From contig NZ_CP021874.1 in NCBI RefSeq assembly GCF_002197645.1, forward strand, positions 2,666,001 to 2,730,000: a DNA stretch of 64,000 nucleotides, in the 5' to 3' direction. Positions 46,588 through 55,326 of the stretch are shown here, in pieces. The translations under genes and the position numbers were made by a program. A model generated the notes under the pieces. That model worked only from the letters and a program-made list of their open reading frames with translations. It did not search any database and was not told the origin of the DNA. Source of the stretch: Enterococcus wangshanyuanii. GTDB taxonomy: Bacteria > Bacillota > Bacilli > Lactobacillales > Enterococcaceae. The first letter of the stretch is position 1. Each line of letters begins with the position of its first letter.

Positions 46588-46603
46588 AAAGGAGGGTAGG
46601 AGA

Positions 46604-46774
46604 ATGACAAGAGAAGAAAAAATAGCTTTTATTATTAATTCCTCTCCGCATAGTGAACAAGAAGTACAGGCGCTAGCCAAGGGGATGAATGATGAGTCAC
46701 TTGAGCGGTGGTATCAGATAGAAGTGTGGTCAGTAGATCGTCAACTTGAAAATGCCATGATTGATATTGCTTAA
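46604..46774 (+). CDS. Small early phage protein
   Basis: 56 residues, begins MTREEKIAFIINSS and ends NAMIDIA. A strong AGGAGGG lies upstream. Predicted all-helical and acidic; no motif recognised. Confidence 0.6.
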   Translation: MTREEKIAFIINSSPHSEQEVQALAKGMNDESLERWYQIEVWSVDRQLENAMIDIA

Positions 46775-46842
46775 ATGTATTTTATCTGAAAACTCATCGG
46801 ATAAAAATATGAAGAAATACGAAAATTAAATAGGAGATGTAA

Positions 46843-47367
46843 ATGAAATCAATGATTCTAAGTAAGCCACTAAAACAAGCAGCATTAGATAGTGGGTTTA
46901 CACAAAAAGAAATTGCACAAAAAGCATACCTAGCTTACACAACAACAAATGGCCATTTTAATGGCTATCCAGTGACAGCGGATAATGCAGTTCTTTATAG
47001 CAATGCTTTTAACAATAGCGAACTGACTTTTGCAATAAGTCAAGAAATGCTTGGTTTGATGGGTTTAGTCAATGGCTGTCAGGTGAAAAAAGATGCTTTA
47101 GCTTTAAATGCTTTCCAAAGAAGAGAAGCTAGGGAACGTAAAGAGGTTGAAGCTGAGCGAGAAATCGCGTGCATTTTAGGCACTGAGATCAATGAGCTAA
47201 CTGAGAAACAAAAAAATGATCTACTTTGTCATTCGATAGAGCTTGCTGACGAAATACTATTTGAGGTTTCGCAACTGTGCAGACAGCTTGAAATGATTGG
47301 AATGAGCTACATGGATTTAATGAAACAAAAAATACCCTATTGGAAGGAACAGCATTGGATTGAGTAA
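46843..47367 (+). CDS. Phage regulatory protein with HTH
   Basis: 174 residues. N-terminal helix-turn-helix-like segment (LDSGFTQKEIAQKAYLAYTTT) with a glycine-rich GHFNGYPVTADNA, then a long helical region. Similar in layout to early phage DNA-binding regulators; specific function unknown. Confidence 0.65.
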   Translation: MKSMILSKPLKQAALDSGFTQKEIAQKAYLAYTTTNGHFNGYPVTADNAVLYSNAFNNSELTFAISQEMLGLMGLVNGCQVKKDALALNAFQRREARERKEVEAEREIACILGTEINELTEKQKNDLLCHSIELADEILFEVSQLCRQLEMIGMSYMDLMKQKIPYWKEQHWIE

Positions 47368-47379
47368 AGGAGGTAACTT

Positions 47380-47673
47380 ATGTCAGCATCAATAATTCAA
47401 ATTAGACCGAATGAAGATACTGATAGACAAGTAGATGCTTACATCACAGAACGTTTAGAAGCAGTGTTTACGAAAGTTTTTGGCATGATTGATCCACATG
47501 GTTCAGAGGAACTTATGAACATTGAAGAAGCCTGTGCGTTTTTGAAAGGATGTTCTGAGGGTACTTTAGCAAAATATGTGGGAATGGGTTTAAAGAAACA
47601 CAAAGATGGTCAGAAGGTCTATTACTTGAGAGAAGAAATTCTTGAGTTTATAGCTACACTACCAGCAGAATAG
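47380..47673 (+). CDS. Excisionase-like DNA-binding protein
   Basis: 97 residues. The C-terminal half is a winged-helix/MerR-like excisionase pattern (NIEEACAFLKGCSEGTLAKYV then GQKVYYLREEILEFI). Its early position fits Xis or a replication regulator. AGGAGG precedes the start. Confidence 0.65.
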   Translation: MSASIIQIRPNEDTDRQVDAYITERLEAVFTKVFGMIDPHGSEELMNIEEACAFLKGCSEGTLAKYVGMGLKKHKDGQKVYYLREEILEFIATLPAE

Positions 47674-47684
47674 GAGAGATTTTT

Positions 47685-47864
47685 ATGAAAGACTACATCA
47701 AATTATTAATGTTTTTTGCGTTACTTGCTTTGATGGCTTATATAGGCAGCCAAAATTTATCTAATACTTTATTAGTGCTTTTAGGAATGTTTGTAGGATT
47801 CACAGTGTTTTTCTTGTTAGCGAGAAAAGGTTGGTTGGATATAAAAATTAAGGAAGGAAGATAG
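47685..47864 (+). CDS. Small two-helix membrane protein
   Basis: 59 residues, begins MKDYIKLLMFFALL. Two membrane helices (residues 5-20 and 28-46) and a basic tail. AGGAG lies 6 bases upstream. No family recognised. Confidence 0.65.
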   Translation: MKDYIKLLMFFALLALMAYIGSQNLSNTLLVLLGMFVGFTVFFLLARKGWLDIKIKEGR

Positions 47865-47868
47865 CAAA

Positions 47869-48186
47869 ATGACAAAAGAAGAAACGGTATCAAAGAAAGG
47901 TTCAATGTTCGATAGTCAAATACATGTCTATAGAGCAATGCAGCGAATGACACAGCAAGAACTTGCTGACAAAGTAGGAGTATCAAGACAAACGATCATT
48001 CATTTAGAACGAAACAAATACAATCCATCACTATTGTTGGCTCACGACATAGCAGATGTTTTTGAAGTGCCGATCGAACAAATTTTCAATTTTAAAACAA
48101 AAAAAGACCAACAGGACGCCAATCCTGCCAGCCATAAAAAAGACCAAAAATCTATAAACATTGTAACACAGAAAGGTGAGTGTTGA
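47869..48186 (+). CDS. HTH XRE transcriptional regulator
   Basis: 105 residues. XRE helix-turn-helix (MTQQELADKVGVSRQTIIHLERN) followed by YNPSLLLAHDIADVFEVPIEQIF, the usual end of short Cro/C1 proteins, and a charged tail. Starts 4 bases after the preceding small membrane protein gene. Confidence 0.85.
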   Translation: MTKEETVSKKGSMFDSQIHVYRAMQRMTQQELADKVGVSRQTIIHLERNKYNPSLLLAHDIADVFEVPIEQIFNFKTKKDQQDANPASHKKDQKSINIVTQKGEC

Positions 48187-48188
48187 CA

Positions 48189-48428
48189 ATGCACTATCCA
48201 GTATCGATTTTTGATAGCAAAGGCGCGCAACAGTTGCCTAAAGACATAAGAAGAACAGTATGTGATTACGACATTTATAATCAACCCATTTACTCAGGAG
48301 ATAACATCATCCAATTTGACAATGGAGATATTATTCAAATTGGAGATTTCAGAGATTATGTCAATAATTTACCAGATAGCGAACTTATTGAGTTCATGGG
48401 CGGAAAAAATATAGAGGTGAAATCATGA
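48189..48428 (+). CDS. Hypothetical early phage protein
   Basis: 79 residues, begins MHYPVSIFDSKG; acidic, strand-rich middle (DNGDIIQIGDFRDYV). ATG 48189 has AAAGGTGAG upstream; the outer in-frame GTG overlaps that site. Its stop overlaps the start of the exonuclease gene. Confidence 0.6.
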   Translation: MHYPVSIFDSKGAQQLPKDIRRTVCDYDIYNQPIYSGDNIIQFDNGDIIQIGDFRDYVNNLPDSELIEFMGGKNIEVKS

Positions 48429-49363
48429 AAAATTCAACTTTATCTATGACTCATGAAGAATGGTTAAAAGATCGAAGAAATGGTATAGGCGGAAGCGATG
48501 TAGCAACAATATTAGGATTAAACAAATGGAAATCACCTTATCAATTATGGCTCGACAAAACAGGTCAGTTAATAAACAACGAAGAACAAAACGAACCTGC
48601 ATACTGGGGCAATGTTTTGGAGGAAGTAGTTGCGAAAGAATTTACTGAGCGAACAGGAAAGAAAGTTCGCAAACGAAATCAAGTATTTGAACATCCGTTA
48701 CACCCGTTTTTAAGAGCGAACATTGACCGAGATGTTGTCGGAGAAAACGCCATACTTGAATGCAAAACTGCTAATGCTTATTTAGCTAATGAATGGGATG
48801 GTGACGAAATACCTCAAGCATATCTTTGTCAAGTTCAACATTATATGAATGTACTTAATAGACAGTATGTCTATATTGCAGTTTTAATCGGTGGTCAACG
48901 CTTCGTATGGAAGAAAATTGAAAGAGATCAAGAGCTTATTGATTTAATCACCGAAAGACTTGTCAACTTTTGGGAGATTAACGTACTAGGTAATATTGAA
49001 CCGCCTATTGATGGAAGTGCTGCAGCAACTGTTTTTTTAAAGGATCGATACAAGGATATTGATACGAAAGAGGTTTCTTTAGGCGTCAAGTTCGATGATT
49101 TAGTTCACTCTAGAATTGACTTGAAACGATCTGAAAAGGAAATAAAGACAGAGATAAAACGAGTTGAGAACGAGATTATTCAAGAATTAGGAAAAAATAA
49201 CGCTTCAATCGGCATCACTCCAAATTTTGTTATCGATTGGAAGCAACAACAAAGAAAATCAATTGATAAAAATGTTTTAAAAGAAAAGTACCCTGACATT
49301 TTAGCAGATGAAAGTATATATAAAGTTTCAACCTATCGAACATTAAAAGAAAAGGAGATTTAA
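48425..49363 (+). CDS. YqaJ-type viral recombinase / lambda-exonuclease family
   Basis: 312 residues. Nuclease core: RRNGIGGSDVATILGLNKW, YWGNVLEEVVAKEF and the PD-(D/E)XK-like HPFLRANIDRDVVGENAILECKTA. It resects DNA ends to give 3' single strands for the RecT partner encoded next. A coiled-coil-like C-terminus follows. Overlaps the previous gene by 4 bases. Confidence 0.9.
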   Translation: MKNSTLSMTHEEWLKDRRNGIGGSDVATILGLNKWKSPYQLWLDKTGQLINNEEQNEPAYWGNVLEEVVAKEFTERTGKKVRKRNQVFEHPLHPFLRANIDRDVVGENAILECKTANAYLANEWDGDEIPQAYLCQVQHYMNVLNRQYVYIAVLIGGQRFVWKKIERDQELIDLITERLVNFWEINVLGNIEPPIDGSAAATVFLKDRYKDIDTKEVSLGVKFDDLVHSRIDLKRSEKEIKTEIKRVENEIIQELGKNNASIGITPNFVIDWKQQQRKSIDKNVLKEKYPDILADESIYKVSTYRTLKEKEI

Positions 49364-49366
49364 AGT

Positions 49367-50230
49367 ATGGCTACGAATGATGATTTGAAAAACCAATTGC
49401 AGAATCAGCAACCGCAACAGGTGAGTGCTTCTTCTCTTGGCTTTAAAGCCCTTATGAACACCCCTACTATGAAAAAGAAGTTTGAGGATATTTTGCATGA
49501 AAAGTCAGACTCGTTCATGGGTTCGTTGATGACTTTGGTTAGCGGTGACGATTATTTAAGTAAAGCTGAACCAATGACTATCATTGCAGGAGCGATGAAA
49601 GCAGCAACAATGGATTTACCAATTGATAAAAATTTAGGGTACGCCTACATTGTCCCTTTCAACCGTTCTGAAAAGGTTGGCGATCGATGGATTAAGCACA
49701 ACGAAGCACAATTTATTCTTGGATACAAAGGATATATTCAACTTGCCCAGAGATCAGGGCAATACAAATCACTTAATGCTTTAGAAATTTACGAAGGGCA
49801 GCTTACAAGTTGGAATCCACTCACAGAAGAATTCATTTTTAGTTATGAAAATAAAACATCGGACGAAGTTATCGGGTATGTCGGGTACTTCGAATTATTA
49901 AACGGGTTTAAAAAGACTGTGTATTGGACTAAGAATGAAATTGAAGCACATAGGATTAAGAACAACAAAGCAAAAGATAAAACTAGTCTTTCAGGGGCTT
50001 GGAGAGATAACTATAATGCAATGGCAATCAAAACGGTTTTAAGAAGTCTTTTGAGTAAATGGGGTATTTTGTCAGTAGAAATGCAAACTGCAATCACATC
50101 AGACGAGAGAGTCTTTAAGCAGGCAGAAGATGGTTCAGTAATTGAAGAACTTTCTATTAATGATGAATCGATCAAAGATGCGGAGATCATTGAAGAAACG
50201 GAAGAACAATCTGAACAAGGAGAAGCTTAG
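49367..50230 (+). CDS. recT: RecT single-strand annealing protein
   Basis: 287 residues. RecT/RedB core with AMTMDLPIDKNLGYAYIVPF-type region (AATMDLPIDKNLGYAYIVPF), AQFILGYKGYIQLAQRSG and AYIVPFN. It pairs with the YqaJ exonuclease 3 bases upstream to form the phage recombination module. Acidic C-terminal tail. Confidence 0.93.
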   Translation: MATNDDLKNQLQNQQPQQVSASSLGFKALMNTPTMKKKFEDILHEKSDSFMGSLMTLVSGDDYLSKAEPMTIIAGAMKAATMDLPIDKNLGYAYIVPFNRSEKVGDRWIKHNEAQFILGYKGYIQLAQRSGQYKSLNALEIYEGQLTSWNPLTEEFIFSYENKTSDEVIGYVGYFELLNGFKKTVYWTKNEIEAHRIKNNKAKDKTSLSGAWRDNYNAMAIKTVLRSLLSKWGILSVEMQTAITSDERVFKQAEDGSVIEELSINDESIKDAEIIEETEEQSEQGEA

Positions 50231-50261
50231 GCTTCTCCTAGAGACATAGGGAGGTGTAAAA

Positions 50262-51218
50262 GTGGCACGTCCTACAAAAAAGGGCATTGATTATTTTCCC
50301 TTAGATGTTGATTTTTTAAAAGATATCAAAGTTCGAAAGATAAAGCGAGCTTGTGGACCTTTTACAGTTGAGGTACTAATTTGCCTGCTGGGTAATATTT
50401 ATCGTGAAAACGGTTATTACATCGGGTGGGACGAAGATACGTCGTTCTTAGTTGCTGACGAAGTTGGGGCGAAAGAGGGGCTAGTAGAAGAAATTGTAAA
50501 GAAAGCAGTTCAAGTTAATTTTTTTAATCATGATAAATTTGAAAATCATCAAATTTTAACATCAAAGGGAATACAAGAGCGTTATATAGAAGCAACGAAA
50601 AAAAGGAAAGAAGTAGTTATTGAAGACATTTACCGAGTTAATGACACCTTAAAGGGTTCAAAAACTATAGTTAATGCAAACATTAATACACAAAGTAAAG
50701 TAAAAGAAAGTAAAGTAAATAAAAGTAAAGTAAACGAAAACAAAAAAGACAATGATTCTGTTGTCAGTCAGTCGTCAGATAATCAGCAATTTTTGCAACA
50801 ACCTTTCGGTAGTGACAAGTTAGGCGAGCTGATTTCTTATTACTCAAAAAATGTTAGTAGAGCAACACCCGTAAATATCACCGACCTTGAATATGATTTG
50901 AATGACTTTAACGGGGATTTAGAACTGATGAAAGATGCTGTCAATATATGCGCTAGGGAAAACAAGCGAACGTATAACTATTTTTCTGGCATCTTAAAAC
51001 GCTGGAGGGCTACTGGAGTAAAAACTCATGATGATTATGTTGATTCGGAACGTAAATGGCAAGAAGAAAAGCAAGCGATGCCGAAACCTTCCTATCGCCA
51101 GCCAGTCAGACAAGAAACTATTCCGAAGAATATAGCAAATCCTATTCCAGAGCAGAAGTTATCTGCTGAAAGACAAGCAGAGTTGAAACGTCAGTTAGAG
51201 GAACTAGGTGAAGCATGA
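50262..51218 (+). CDS. DUF4373/DnaD-like replication protein
   Basis: 318 residues. N-terminal DUF4373 (Lin1244-type) domain: GIDYFPLDVDFLKDIKVRKI ... FTVEVLICLLGNIYRENGYY. A low-complexity Lys/Ser/Asn-rich linker (SKVKESKVNKSKVNENKKD) leads to a DnaD-like C-terminal helical domain (YNYFSGILKRWRATGVKT). Likely recruits the replicative helicase to the phage origin. GTG start with GGAGGTG. Confidence 0.85.
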   Translation: MARPTKKGIDYFPLDVDFLKDIKVRKIKRACGPFTVEVLICLLGNIYRENGYYIGWDEDTSFLVADEVGAKEGLVEEIVKKAVQVNFFNHDKFENHQILTSKGIQERYIEATKKRKEVVIEDIYRVNDTLKGSKTIVNANINTQSKVKESKVNKSKVNENKKDNDSVVSQSSDNQQFLQQPFGSDKLGELISYYSKNVSRATPVNITDLEYDLNDFNGDLELMKDAVNICARENKRTYNYFSGILKRWRATGVKTHDDYVDSERKWQEEKQAMPKPSYRQPVRQETIPKNIANPIPEQKLSAERQAELKRQLEELGEA

Positions 51219-51625
51219 TGCGATATCCAACAGGAGTAAGGCGACCGATCAAATCATCTAAGACTAAACAAAACAAGTACAAGAATCAAAAGACGATCAC
51301 TGACGGGATCATGTTTGATTCCAAAGCGGAAGCTGCTTATTACTATCAGCTAAAGCAGCAAGGCATTACAAACTTTAAGATGCAAGAATCCTTCGTGATC
51401 CATGATGCTTTTAGCTTAAACGGTAAGAGATATCAAGCCATCAAGTACAAACCGGATTTCATATTTTATGATGGTGACCAACTAGTAAAGGTCGTAGATG
51501 TTAAGGGCAAGCGGACAGCGGATTTTAATATCAAAGCCAAAATGTTTGCCAGTAGATACGGCATAGCGATCACGCTTGCTGTGTATGACTATAGAAATAA
51601 GCTGTTTATTGAGAAAACAGCGTAG
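51215..51625 (+). CDS. DUF1064 protein (endonuclease-like)
   Basis: 136 residues of the DUF1064 family: FDSKAEAAYYYQLKQQG, then YKPDFIFYDGDQLVKVVDVKG, a PD-(D/E)XK-like arrangement. Common beside phage replication genes; a Holliday-junction or structure-specific nuclease is plausible. ATG overlaps the previous stop. Confidence 0.85.
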   Translation: MMRYPTGVRRPIKSSKTKQNKYKNQKTITDGIMFDSKAEAAYYYQLKQQGITNFKMQESFVIHDAFSLNGKRYQAIKYKPDFIFYDGDQLVKVVDVKGKRTADFNIKAKMFASRYGIAITLAVYDYRNKLFIEKTA

Positions 51626-51637
51626 GGGGGGAAATGA

Positions 51638-52111
51638 ATGCTAAATCAATTGCCAATTAGAGGGAATTTAGGGAAAGATGTTCAAGTTGCTGCAAGCGGA
51701 AAAGCTGCTTATTTTTCAGTGGCAACTAGTAAATGGATCAAAGAAAACGAGTATAAAACGATTTGGTGGGAATGCAAGGTCATCAATCAAAAGTTAGTTA
51801 ATAAAGTTTCAGGTTTAAAAGCCGGAACAACAGTTAAACTGACTGGCGAAATTGATGAAGATGAATACAACGGGCAAAAGAAGAAAGTACTAATAGTTCT
51901 AGAAATTGATGCAGTTATCAAGCCCACAAGCAACGCTGGGCAAGCGCAAACAGGCAACGAGGGTAATTATCCATCAAACCAAAGCAACACGTTTAAATCG
52001 CAGGATAATAGCCAAGAAAAGTTGTTTGATGATAAACGACCGCCACAAGTCAGTGATCCATTTTCTAGTAGCCAATCGATCGACATTGCAGATGACGACC
52101 TGCCGTTTTAG
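51638..52111 (+). CDS. ssb: Single-stranded DNA-binding protein
   Basis: 157 residues. OB fold in the first ~100 (PIRGNLGKDVQVAASGKAAYF, in parts, then WWECKVINQKL), a disordered Gln/Asn/Ser-rich linker and the acidic tip IADDDLPF that docks partner proteins. The N-terminus lacks the usual first strand wording of host SSB, typical of phage copies. Confidence 0.92.
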   Translation: MLNQLPIRGNLGKDVQVAASGKAAYFSVATSKWIKENEYKTIWWECKVINQKLVNKVSGLKAGTTVKLTGEIDEDEYNGQKKKVLIVLEIDAVIKPTSNAGQAQTGNEGNYPSNQSNTFKSQDNSQEKLFDDKRPPQVSDPFSSSQSIDIADDDLPF

Positions 52112-52122
52112 GAGGGATAAGA

Positions 52123-52374
52123 ATGCAAAACTATATAACGATATACGGCGATATGGTGACAGGTGAAATAGTATCGATCTATGAGAATACAGCAATAGTT
52201 AGAACAGCTAAAGGTGGTCATCATATGATCCATAAAGATAGCTTAGACAAAAATTGTAAAGCCAAACGCGGAAAGAACAGACTAGGAATTTCAGGTGGCT
52301 TTGACCTAGCAAGTAGTCAATCCGAAAGCAACAGATTGCGAGGTAAAAATATTGCAAAATATAGCAGATATTAA
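52123..52374 (+). CDS. Hypothetical phage protein
   Basis: 83 residues. First half strand-rich (ITIYGDMVTGEIVSIYENTAIV), second half basic (KNCKAKRGKNRLG). Ribosome-binding site AGGAGG. Overlaps the next gene by 23 bases. Confidence 0.6.
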   Translation: MQNYITIYGDMVTGEIVSIYENTAIVRTAKGGHHMIHKDSLDKNCKAKRGKNRLGISGGFDLASSQSESNRLRGKNIAKYSRY

Positions 52375-52576
52375 GCAGGTGTTTTGGACAAATGTTGACT
52401 GGCATCGTCAAAATAAGGGGCTAACTTGGATGCAGGTAGTAGGCGGTAATGTTCCAGCAGCGAGAAACAAAACAAGAAATGTGACTCTCGAAAAAATCCA
52501 AGAAATAGCAGAAATTCTAGGCATTGAAGATTATGCGATTTTATTTGAGGAAATAGTAAAGGAGACCGACGAATGA
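52352..52576 (+). CDS. Small HTH protein
   Basis: 74 residues from TTG 52352 behind GAGGT. HTH-XRE-like: FWTNVDWHRQNKGLTWMQVVGG then VTLEKIQEIAEILGIEDYAILF. Found in early regions of related phages; target unknown. Confidence 0.65.
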   Translation: MQNIADIKQVFWTNVDWHRQNKGLTWMQVVGGNVPAARNKTRNVTLEKIQEIAEILGIEDYAILFEEIVKETDE

Positions 52577-53106
52577 ATAATGTGTCTACCTGTTTTAAGT
52601 ATAACGAAACAGATGCAAAACTGATATCACAGTTAATGACAGTTGATTCACCGAAAAGTCTAGTATTTTTTCAGGAAAACGAAATATATCTTAGTGATTA
52701 TACATATTGGTTTTTGTTAGCCACTATGTGGGTAGATGATTCTGCTATAGCTTCAGTTTCGACATGGATAAATTTATTTTCAGTTAAAAGAGCTAATCGA
52801 AAATTAAGTCTTATGAAACCTGATGAATTGGCAATGTTTAACAGATTGCCGAACAAGCTGACAGTATATCGGGCGCATTCTAAAGATGAAACAGACTGGA
52901 TCAGTTACACACTGGATTTAGATACAGCAAGAGAATTTGCTACAAGAAAAGAGGTAGAAGAAATTGTGGAGTACAAGATAAAGAGACATGATTGTTTAGC
53001 GCTGTTTTTAAGACGAGAAGAAGCAGAAATTATTTGTTTAAATAGAAAAATGGCTAGAAAAGTCAGAGTAATACAAATAAAAGAAGCAGGTGAGCCGAAT
53101 GAATAA
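52573..53106 (+). CDS. Phage protein with possible ADP-ribosyltransferase-like fold
   Basis: 177 residues. The C-terminal half has the order TVYRAHSKDETDW, ISYTLDLDTAREFATRKE, YKIKRHDCLALFLRREEAEIICL. This is the layout of R-S-E mono-ADP-ribosyltransferases: arginine strand, S-x-T before a 'tre-A-x-x-FA' helix, late acidic strand. The N-terminal half is helical and aromatic-rich. Assignment is by motif order only. Its start overlaps the previous stop. Confidence 0.55.
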   Translation: MNNVSTCFKYNETDAKLISQLMTVDSPKSLVFFQENEIYLSDYTYWFLLATMWVDDSAIASVSTWINLFSVKRANRKLSLMKPDELAMFNRLPNKLTVYRAHSKDETDWISYTLDLDTAREFATRKEVEEIVEYKIKRHDCLALFLRREEAEIICLNRKMARKVRVIQIKEAGEPNE

Positions 53107-53524
53107 ACCGAAGTTTCGGGCATTAAATAAAAAAAGTAATGAATGGGTATATGGTGTGCCAATACCTAACGGACTAAGCAAGCGAGTTTTTATGATCTGT
53201 TTAACCTTAGATGTGGAAATAGCGTATCCATTAGAACAGCTACATGATTTTTGCGTTGAAGTTATTCCGGAAACGATAGGTCAATACACTGGACTAAAAG
53301 ACAAGAACGGTGTTGATATTTATGAGGGGGATGTTTTAGTTTATGATGCACCGAAAAAATATGCCCACCGAAGAAGTATGCACGAAATTGCTTATGCAGA
53401 TGGGCGGTTTTTCTGGAAATTTTTAGATCTTATATTTTGCCAATCTAATATTTTGTATCGCGATGGCTATTTAGTCATCGGAAACATCCACGAAAACCCT
53501 GAACTACTAAGTGGGGTGGAGTAG
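53099..53524 (+). CDS. YopX family protein
   Basis: 141 residues. The YopX core is clear: PKFRALNKKSNEWVYG at the start and TIGQYTGLKDKNGVDIYEGDVL in the middle, ending with VIGNIHENPELL. Common in Gram-positive phages; function unknown. ATG 53099 chosen with AGGTGA upstream. Confidence 0.9.
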   Translation: MNKPKFRALNKKSNEWVYGVPIPNGLSKRVFMICLTLDVEIAYPLEQLHDFCVEVIPETIGQYTGLKDKNGVDIYEGDVLVYDAPKKYAHRRSMHEIAYADGRFFWKFLDLIFCQSNILYRDGYLVIGNIHENPELLSGVE

Positions 53525-53704
53525 ATGAGAGAGGATTACGACTGCCCGATGTGTCCTGATTGTGATGAGGAACTAGACGAAAACAACTACTGCGAAGATT
53601 GTAGTAAAACATGGACGGGAAAAGAACTAGATGAACATCAGGAAAGAGAAAATGAAGCGTATGTGAAATGGTGCGAAGAACAGCATCCAGAGTGGTTTAA
53701 ATAG
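53525..53704 (+). CDS. Small zinc-ribbon phage protein
   Basis: 59 residues beginning MREDYDCPMC. Cysteines at 7, 10, 13, 23 and 26 (CPMCPDC...CEDC) form a probable zinc ribbon, followed by an acidic helix with EHQERENEAYVKW. Its ATG overlaps the YopX stop (TAGATG). Confidence 0.65.
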   Translation: MREDYDCPMCPDCDEELDENNYCEDCSKTWTGKELDEHQERENEAYVKWCEEQHPEWFK

Positions 53705-53722
53705 ATTTTAGGGAGTGGAAGC

Positions 53723-54031
53723 ATGAGCGAAAAATCTAATCAAAAAAGAATGATGGATAAAGTTAGAGGTGGTTACGCCAACCCAAGCAGCATCAAAGTT
53801 GTTTATCTAGGTCTTAGATATGGTGGGTTTTATTATGGCACTGTGATCGAGGCTAAAGCAAGATATTCGGGTAGGAGCGGTTTACCATACCCATATCCCA
53901 AATATAAGCATTGTCATTATCAAATCACTGACTGTGATGGCGATTTATACAGAGTCAGCGAAAATGGAATAGATTTTGTAAAGGATTGGTACCCTGTTTC
54001 TGATGATATTGAAGTAGGTACAAAGTTATGA
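53723..54031 (+). CDS. Hypothetical phage protein
   Basis: 102 residues, strand-rich and basic, begins MSEKSNQKRMMDKVR; contains YPYPKYKHCHYQITDCDGDLY. Not recognised. Ribosome-binding site GGGAGTGG. Confidence 0.6.
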   Translation: MSEKSNQKRMMDKVRGGYANPSSIKVVYLGLRYGGFYYGTVIEAKARYSGRSGLPYPYPKYKHCHYQITDCDGDLYRVSENGIDFVKDWYPVSDDIEVGTKL

Positions 54032-54039
54032 GGACAACA

Positions 54040-54110
54040 AAAAAGCCTAGAGCCACAACTCTAGGCACCACGCTTAAGAACTCTAGGTCCGAGCGGTGAT
54101 CGCTCGTAAA
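54040..54110 (+). other. Structured RNA element between early phage genes
   Basis: GCCTAGAG (54045-54052) can pair with CTCTAGGC (54059-54066) or with a second CTCTAGG (54081-54087). A further hairpin GAGCG-GTGAT-CGCTC follows at 54091-54105. The first hairpin has no T run, so a simple terminator is unlikely. Confidence 0.55.
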
Positions 54111-54164
54111 TAGTGTATCAAAGATATAGCGTGATTTCAAATAGATTTTAGATGAGGTGGAGAA

Positions 54165-54368
54165 ATGACAATGAAACGATATCTGCAATTTTATGATAAT
54201 CATGAAATGGAAGTATCAGCTATAACAAAACTGAATGACTTTGCGGAGCGTTACAACAATCTAGAAGTAATAGGTTATCAAGTGGTATGGAACGAACAGA
54301 TAAATAAAAAAGTAACTTATGTTTTAGTTAGTTATACAGTGGAGGACACAGCACATGGAAAAGATTGA
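54165..54368 (+). CDS. Hypothetical phage protein
   Basis: 67 residues: begins MTMKRYLQFYDNHEMEV, strand-rich with YVLVSYTVED near the end. Strong site GAGGTGGAG. Overlaps the next gene by 14 bases. Confidence 0.6.
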   Translation: MTMKRYLQFYDNHEMEVSAITKLNDFAERYNNLEVIGYQVVWNEQINKKVTYVLVSYTVEDTAHGKD

Positions 54369-54879
54369 GAAATTGATAGATGAAAAGATCAATGATTGGG
54401 ATGATTGCTTAAACCGTCATTATGCTGGTGAGATACAGAATTCGGATGTATTAATCAGAGCTGCTTTATCGGATATGGAACAGCTCAAATCATCACTACC
54501 CAAACCAGTTGAGGTGCCGGAGTTTGTGGTGAAATGGTATGAACTCCATAAACGAGATTTAGAGCAGGAGATTTTTGACTTACATGTAGATTTGTATCAA
54601 AAAAATCTTGGCGATCGTACAGAGTTTGAAAAATGGGCTTCTTTTACCGAGAACAACCCAATCGAAACACTGATCCGCATGAAAGACGGCTACAAAGTGA
54701 AAAAAGAGCCGTTGTATTATATGCCAGTGCCGTGTCTTGATGAGACGTATTATGTGATTAATGAGAGTGGCATGGATGTCGCTTATGGTATAGGAGATAA
54801 ATTTATGGGAAGTGAATTAGATAAATATTTTCCGGATATCAAGAAACTTGCTGTACCAGTGGAGGAGGATGCGGAATGA
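54355..54879 (+). CDS. DUF1642 domain phage protein
   Basis: 174 residues. An N-terminal charged helix (IEKLIDEKINDWDDCLNRH) precedes the DUF1642 pattern VVKWYELHKRDLEQEIFDLH ... IETLIRMKDGYKVKKEPLYY. Widespread in enterococcal and lactococcal phages; function unknown. Confidence 0.8.
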   Translation: MEKIEKLIDEKINDWDDCLNRHYAGEIQNSDVLIRAALSDMEQLKSSLPKPVEVPEFVVKWYELHKRDLEQEIFDLHVDLYQKNLGDRTEFEKWASFTENNPIETLIRMKDGYKVKKEPLYYMPVPCLDETYYVINESGMDVAYGIGDKFMGSELDKYFPDIKKLAVPVEEDAE

Positions 54880-55085
54880 AACTAATTGTGACTAATCAAA
54901 ATGGCGTAACGGAATATCAGCCGGATACAGAATCAATAACTTATGACGATATCATTGATTGTCTTTGTTACAATAAGCCCTTTACTTTCCATGATCAAAT
55001 CAAACAAGTATTTACGTTCATCAATCCGAGTTTATGCGGGACCATCACTATCGAGGAGGCTGAAAATGGCAAAAGTCTACTGTAA
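54876..55085 (+). CDS. Hypothetical phage protein
   Basis: 69 residues, begins MKLIVTNQNGVTEYQ; strand-helix mixture, no motif. ATG overlaps the previous stop and its end overlaps the next gene by 20 bases. Confidence 0.6.
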   Translation: MKLIVTNQNGVTEYQPDTESITYDDIIDCLCYNKPFTFHDQIKQVFTFINPSLCGTITIEEAENGKSLL

Positions 55086-55326
55086 CTACGAAATGGAGTA
55101 TCTTGACGAAGGCGTAACGGATAAATGGACTATTACAACAGATTGCAGCCAAACATTTAAGTTAACTAGAGACAATAAATGGTGGGCGTTTTATCAATCG
55201 ACATTACAACCTCATGAATGTGGCACGTTATTAGGCGTTAAATGTCCATACTGTGGTAAAGAGGTAAATTTCTATGATCCGCTGTCAGAGACTTCTTGGC
55301 GGATGGAAAAGGAGGAAGCGCAATGA
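55066..55326 (+). CDS. Small phage protein with CxxC motif
   Basis: 86 residues, begins MAKVYCNYEMEYLDEG; one KCPYCGKEV motif near residue 67, probably half of a zinc site completed by C6/C36/C60. ATG 55066 follows GAGGAGG; an outer start at 54943 would run through the preceding gene in another frame. Confidence 0.6.
   Translation: MAKVYCNYEMEYLDEGVTDKWTITTDCSQTFKLTRDNKWWAFYQSTLQPHECGTLLGVKCPYCGKEVNFYDPLSETSWRMEKEEAQ

Noticed and set aside
51906..52166. Frame overlapping the end of ssb
   Set aside because: Starts inside ssb in another frame without a ribosome-binding site; basic low-complexity translation.
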